Below, piece by piece: positions 63,076 through 64,000 of a DNA stretch of 64,000 bases. The stretch lies in NCBI GenBank assembly GCA_034111045.1, contig JAWUYA010000011.1:1-64000 (forward strand). The letters run 5' to 3'. The position numbers were made by a program, and so were the translations under genes. This DNA is from JALJPB01 sp034111045. Its GTDB lineage: Bacteria; Pseudomonadota; Gammaproteobacteria; Enterobacterales; Alteromonadaceae. The number at the start of each line of letters is the position of its first letter. The first letter of the stretch is position 1. The notes below the pieces were generated by a model. The model made no database searches and was not told the origin of the DNA. It saw only the letters and a program-made list of their open reading frames with translations.

Positions 63076-64000
63076 TTAATGTTGAATAAACTTAGCAATG
63101 GCATTATTGACCGCTGCCGGTTTTTCATGTTGTAGCCAATGGCTAGTGTTTGAAAAACGGACCAGTGAGCAGTTAGGAACGTATTGCTCGATCTCGTCAA
63201 GGTTTTCATTAACAAAGGCTTGGTCTTCTTCTCCCCATAAAATCAGTGTCGGTATATTGACTCGAATGTTGGGCACTTTTATCATTGAAATATTTTTAAC
63301 CGGCCCTGTCCATGTATCACTGAACTTGTCTTCTTCACACGACTCTAGCACGTTATTGTCGGTATCATTGGCTGCGAGTTGTGGCATGGCGCGATAATAT
63401 TGCAGCATGCCATTAATCGCACCTTTTTGACTCCACACCTGACGATACTTTGCTTTTACCTCATCGGTAAATACATCTGTTCTAGCACTTACCATCATTT
63501 TTTCGCTGAGGTAGTTATAGTTATTCTTCGATAATAACGACTGCCCAGATGCACTAATTAACTGATGAATATAAGCACTTTTTTGACGTTGAATCCGATT
63601 GTTGGCCATCTCTCTAGTAAACGTACTCGGATGCGCTGCATTGAGAATAATAAGTTTGTTAATTAATTGCGGATGAAAAGCTGCAAGAGGCCAGGCGATA
63701 ACACCACCCCAATCGTGCGCAACTAAATAAACGGCTTGATCAGGGCTGATCACTTTAATAAATTGTGCGATAAAAGTGATTAACTTAGGGAGGGCATAAA
63801 AACTGAGGTCTGAGGGCTTATCACTTAAGTTATAACCGGGTAAATCAGGGGCAATGACGCGATAATTAGGTGAAAAATAAGTTAATTGCTTGATCCAGGT
63901 TCCCCAATACTCAGGAAAACCGTGAAGAAATATAATTGTTGTTATCGTTTCTTTATTTTTTGATTTAGAGCCAGACTCAACATAATGAATATTAACGTCA
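63076..64000 (-). CDS. epoxide hydrolase-like alpha/beta hydrolase, 5' end cut by window
   Basis: At least 308 aa; the frame is open to the window end, so the N-terminus is missing. The oxyanion loop is FLHGFPEYWGTW, the second strand gives RVIAPDLPGYN, and the nucleophile elbow is HDWGGVIAW (aspartate, as in epoxide hydrolases and dehalogenases). The acid lies in LWGEEDQAF and the histidine in NTSHWLQHEKP. HGFPE is typical of epoxide hydrolases. An internal GTG at 63753 would begin after HGFPE and cannot be the true start. Confidence 0.88.
   Translation of the reverse strand, partial: DVNIHYVESGSKSKNKETITTIIFLHGFPEYWGTWIKQLTYFSPNYRVIAPDLPGYNLSDKPSDLSFYALPKLITFIAQFIKVISPDQAVYLVAHDWGGVIAWPLAAFHPQLINKLIILNAAHPSTFTREMANNRIQRQKSAYIHQLISASGQSLLSKNNYNYLSEKMMVSARTDVFTDEVKAKYRQVWSQKGAINGMLQYYRAMPQLAANDTDNNVLESCEEDKFSDTWTGPVKNISMIKVPNIRVNIPTLILWGEEDQAFVNENLDEIEQYVPNCSLVRFSNTSHWLQHEKPAAVNNAIAKFIQH

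Noticed and set aside
36702..64000. Steroid degradation gene cluster
   Set aside because: The SBF transporter and 5-alpha-reductase-like protein hint at it, but there is no 3-ketosteroid dehydrogenase, KshAB or HsaABCD-type ring-cleavage gene.

Overview
The window reads as a chromosomal segment of a low-GC marine gammaproteobacterium of the Alteromonadales, most like Colwellia. This rests on recognisable protein families (RlmKL, Uup, DinG, Pol II, TrhO, MetG, Mrp/ApbC, Dcd, TesA-YbbA-YbbP), on DUF3466 and PEP-CTERM exported proteins, and on an initiator tRNA pair and a tRNA-Ala/4x tRNA-Glu array. There are no rRNA genes, CRISPR arrays, intact insertion sequences or prophage genes.

Layout. 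Bases 1-7,000 hold two tandem initiator tRNAs (minus), then rlmL, a small glutaredoxin-like gene, uup and a secreted DUF3466 protein. Bases 7,100-13,550 hold dinG and polB in divergent orientation, then a MetC-type lyase. Bases 13,600-21,300 are housekeeping: a DUF2937 protein, a methyltransferase whose conserved N-terminus appears to begin at an ATT codon, trhO, metG, apbC, dcd and yvcK. Bases 21,480-22,652 are a stable-RNA operon with a strong promoter, tRNA-Ala, four tRNA-Glu genes separated by conserved structured spacers, and a terminator. Bases 22,700-28,300 carry a CPA2 antiporter and the tesA/ybbA/ybbP group. Bases 28,450-34,940 are accessory: a PEP-CTERM metzincin with a hairpin over its ribosome binding site, a lipoprotein, a PaiB-like flavoprotein, a TetR regulator, a decayed metallo-beta-lactamase-fold gene and two overlapping FAD oxidoreductases. 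HflX follows.

From 36,700 to the right end the window is almost wholly lipid or hydrophobic-substrate catabolism. A LysR regulator is divergent from a long plus-strand run: histidine phosphatase, SDR, ACAD11-type acyl-CoA dehydrogenase, ACAD11-type phosphotransferase, SDR, 601-aa acyl-CoA dehydrogenase, MaoC hydratase, HSD17B4-type SDR, thiolase, acyl-CoA ligase, patatin, MDR reductase, a c-heme protein, a molybdopterin oxidoreductase, a DUF1295 membrane protein, a beta-propeller and a haloalkane dehalogenase-like hydrolase. A minus-strand group follows: alpha/beta hydrolase, dienoyl-CoA isomerase, enoyl-CoA hydratase, GST, SBF-type transporter, DUF2855 protein and an epoxide-hydrolase-like protein cut by the window end.

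The two most informative observations lie here. First, the adjacent unfused kinase and dehydrogenase correspond to the two halves of animal ACAD11 and, by role, to LvaA/LvaC of Pseudomonas levulinate catabolism. This suggests a 4-hydroxyacyl-CoA (gamma-hydroxy or gamma-keto acid) pathway feeding beta-oxidation. Second, a 52-bp element (inverted repeat plus a third half-site) occurs with identical spacing between the LysR gene and the first operon and again upstream of the MaoC gene, which marks a likely two-operon LysR regulon. All functional statements are from reading the sequence and from family knowledge; no database search was run.
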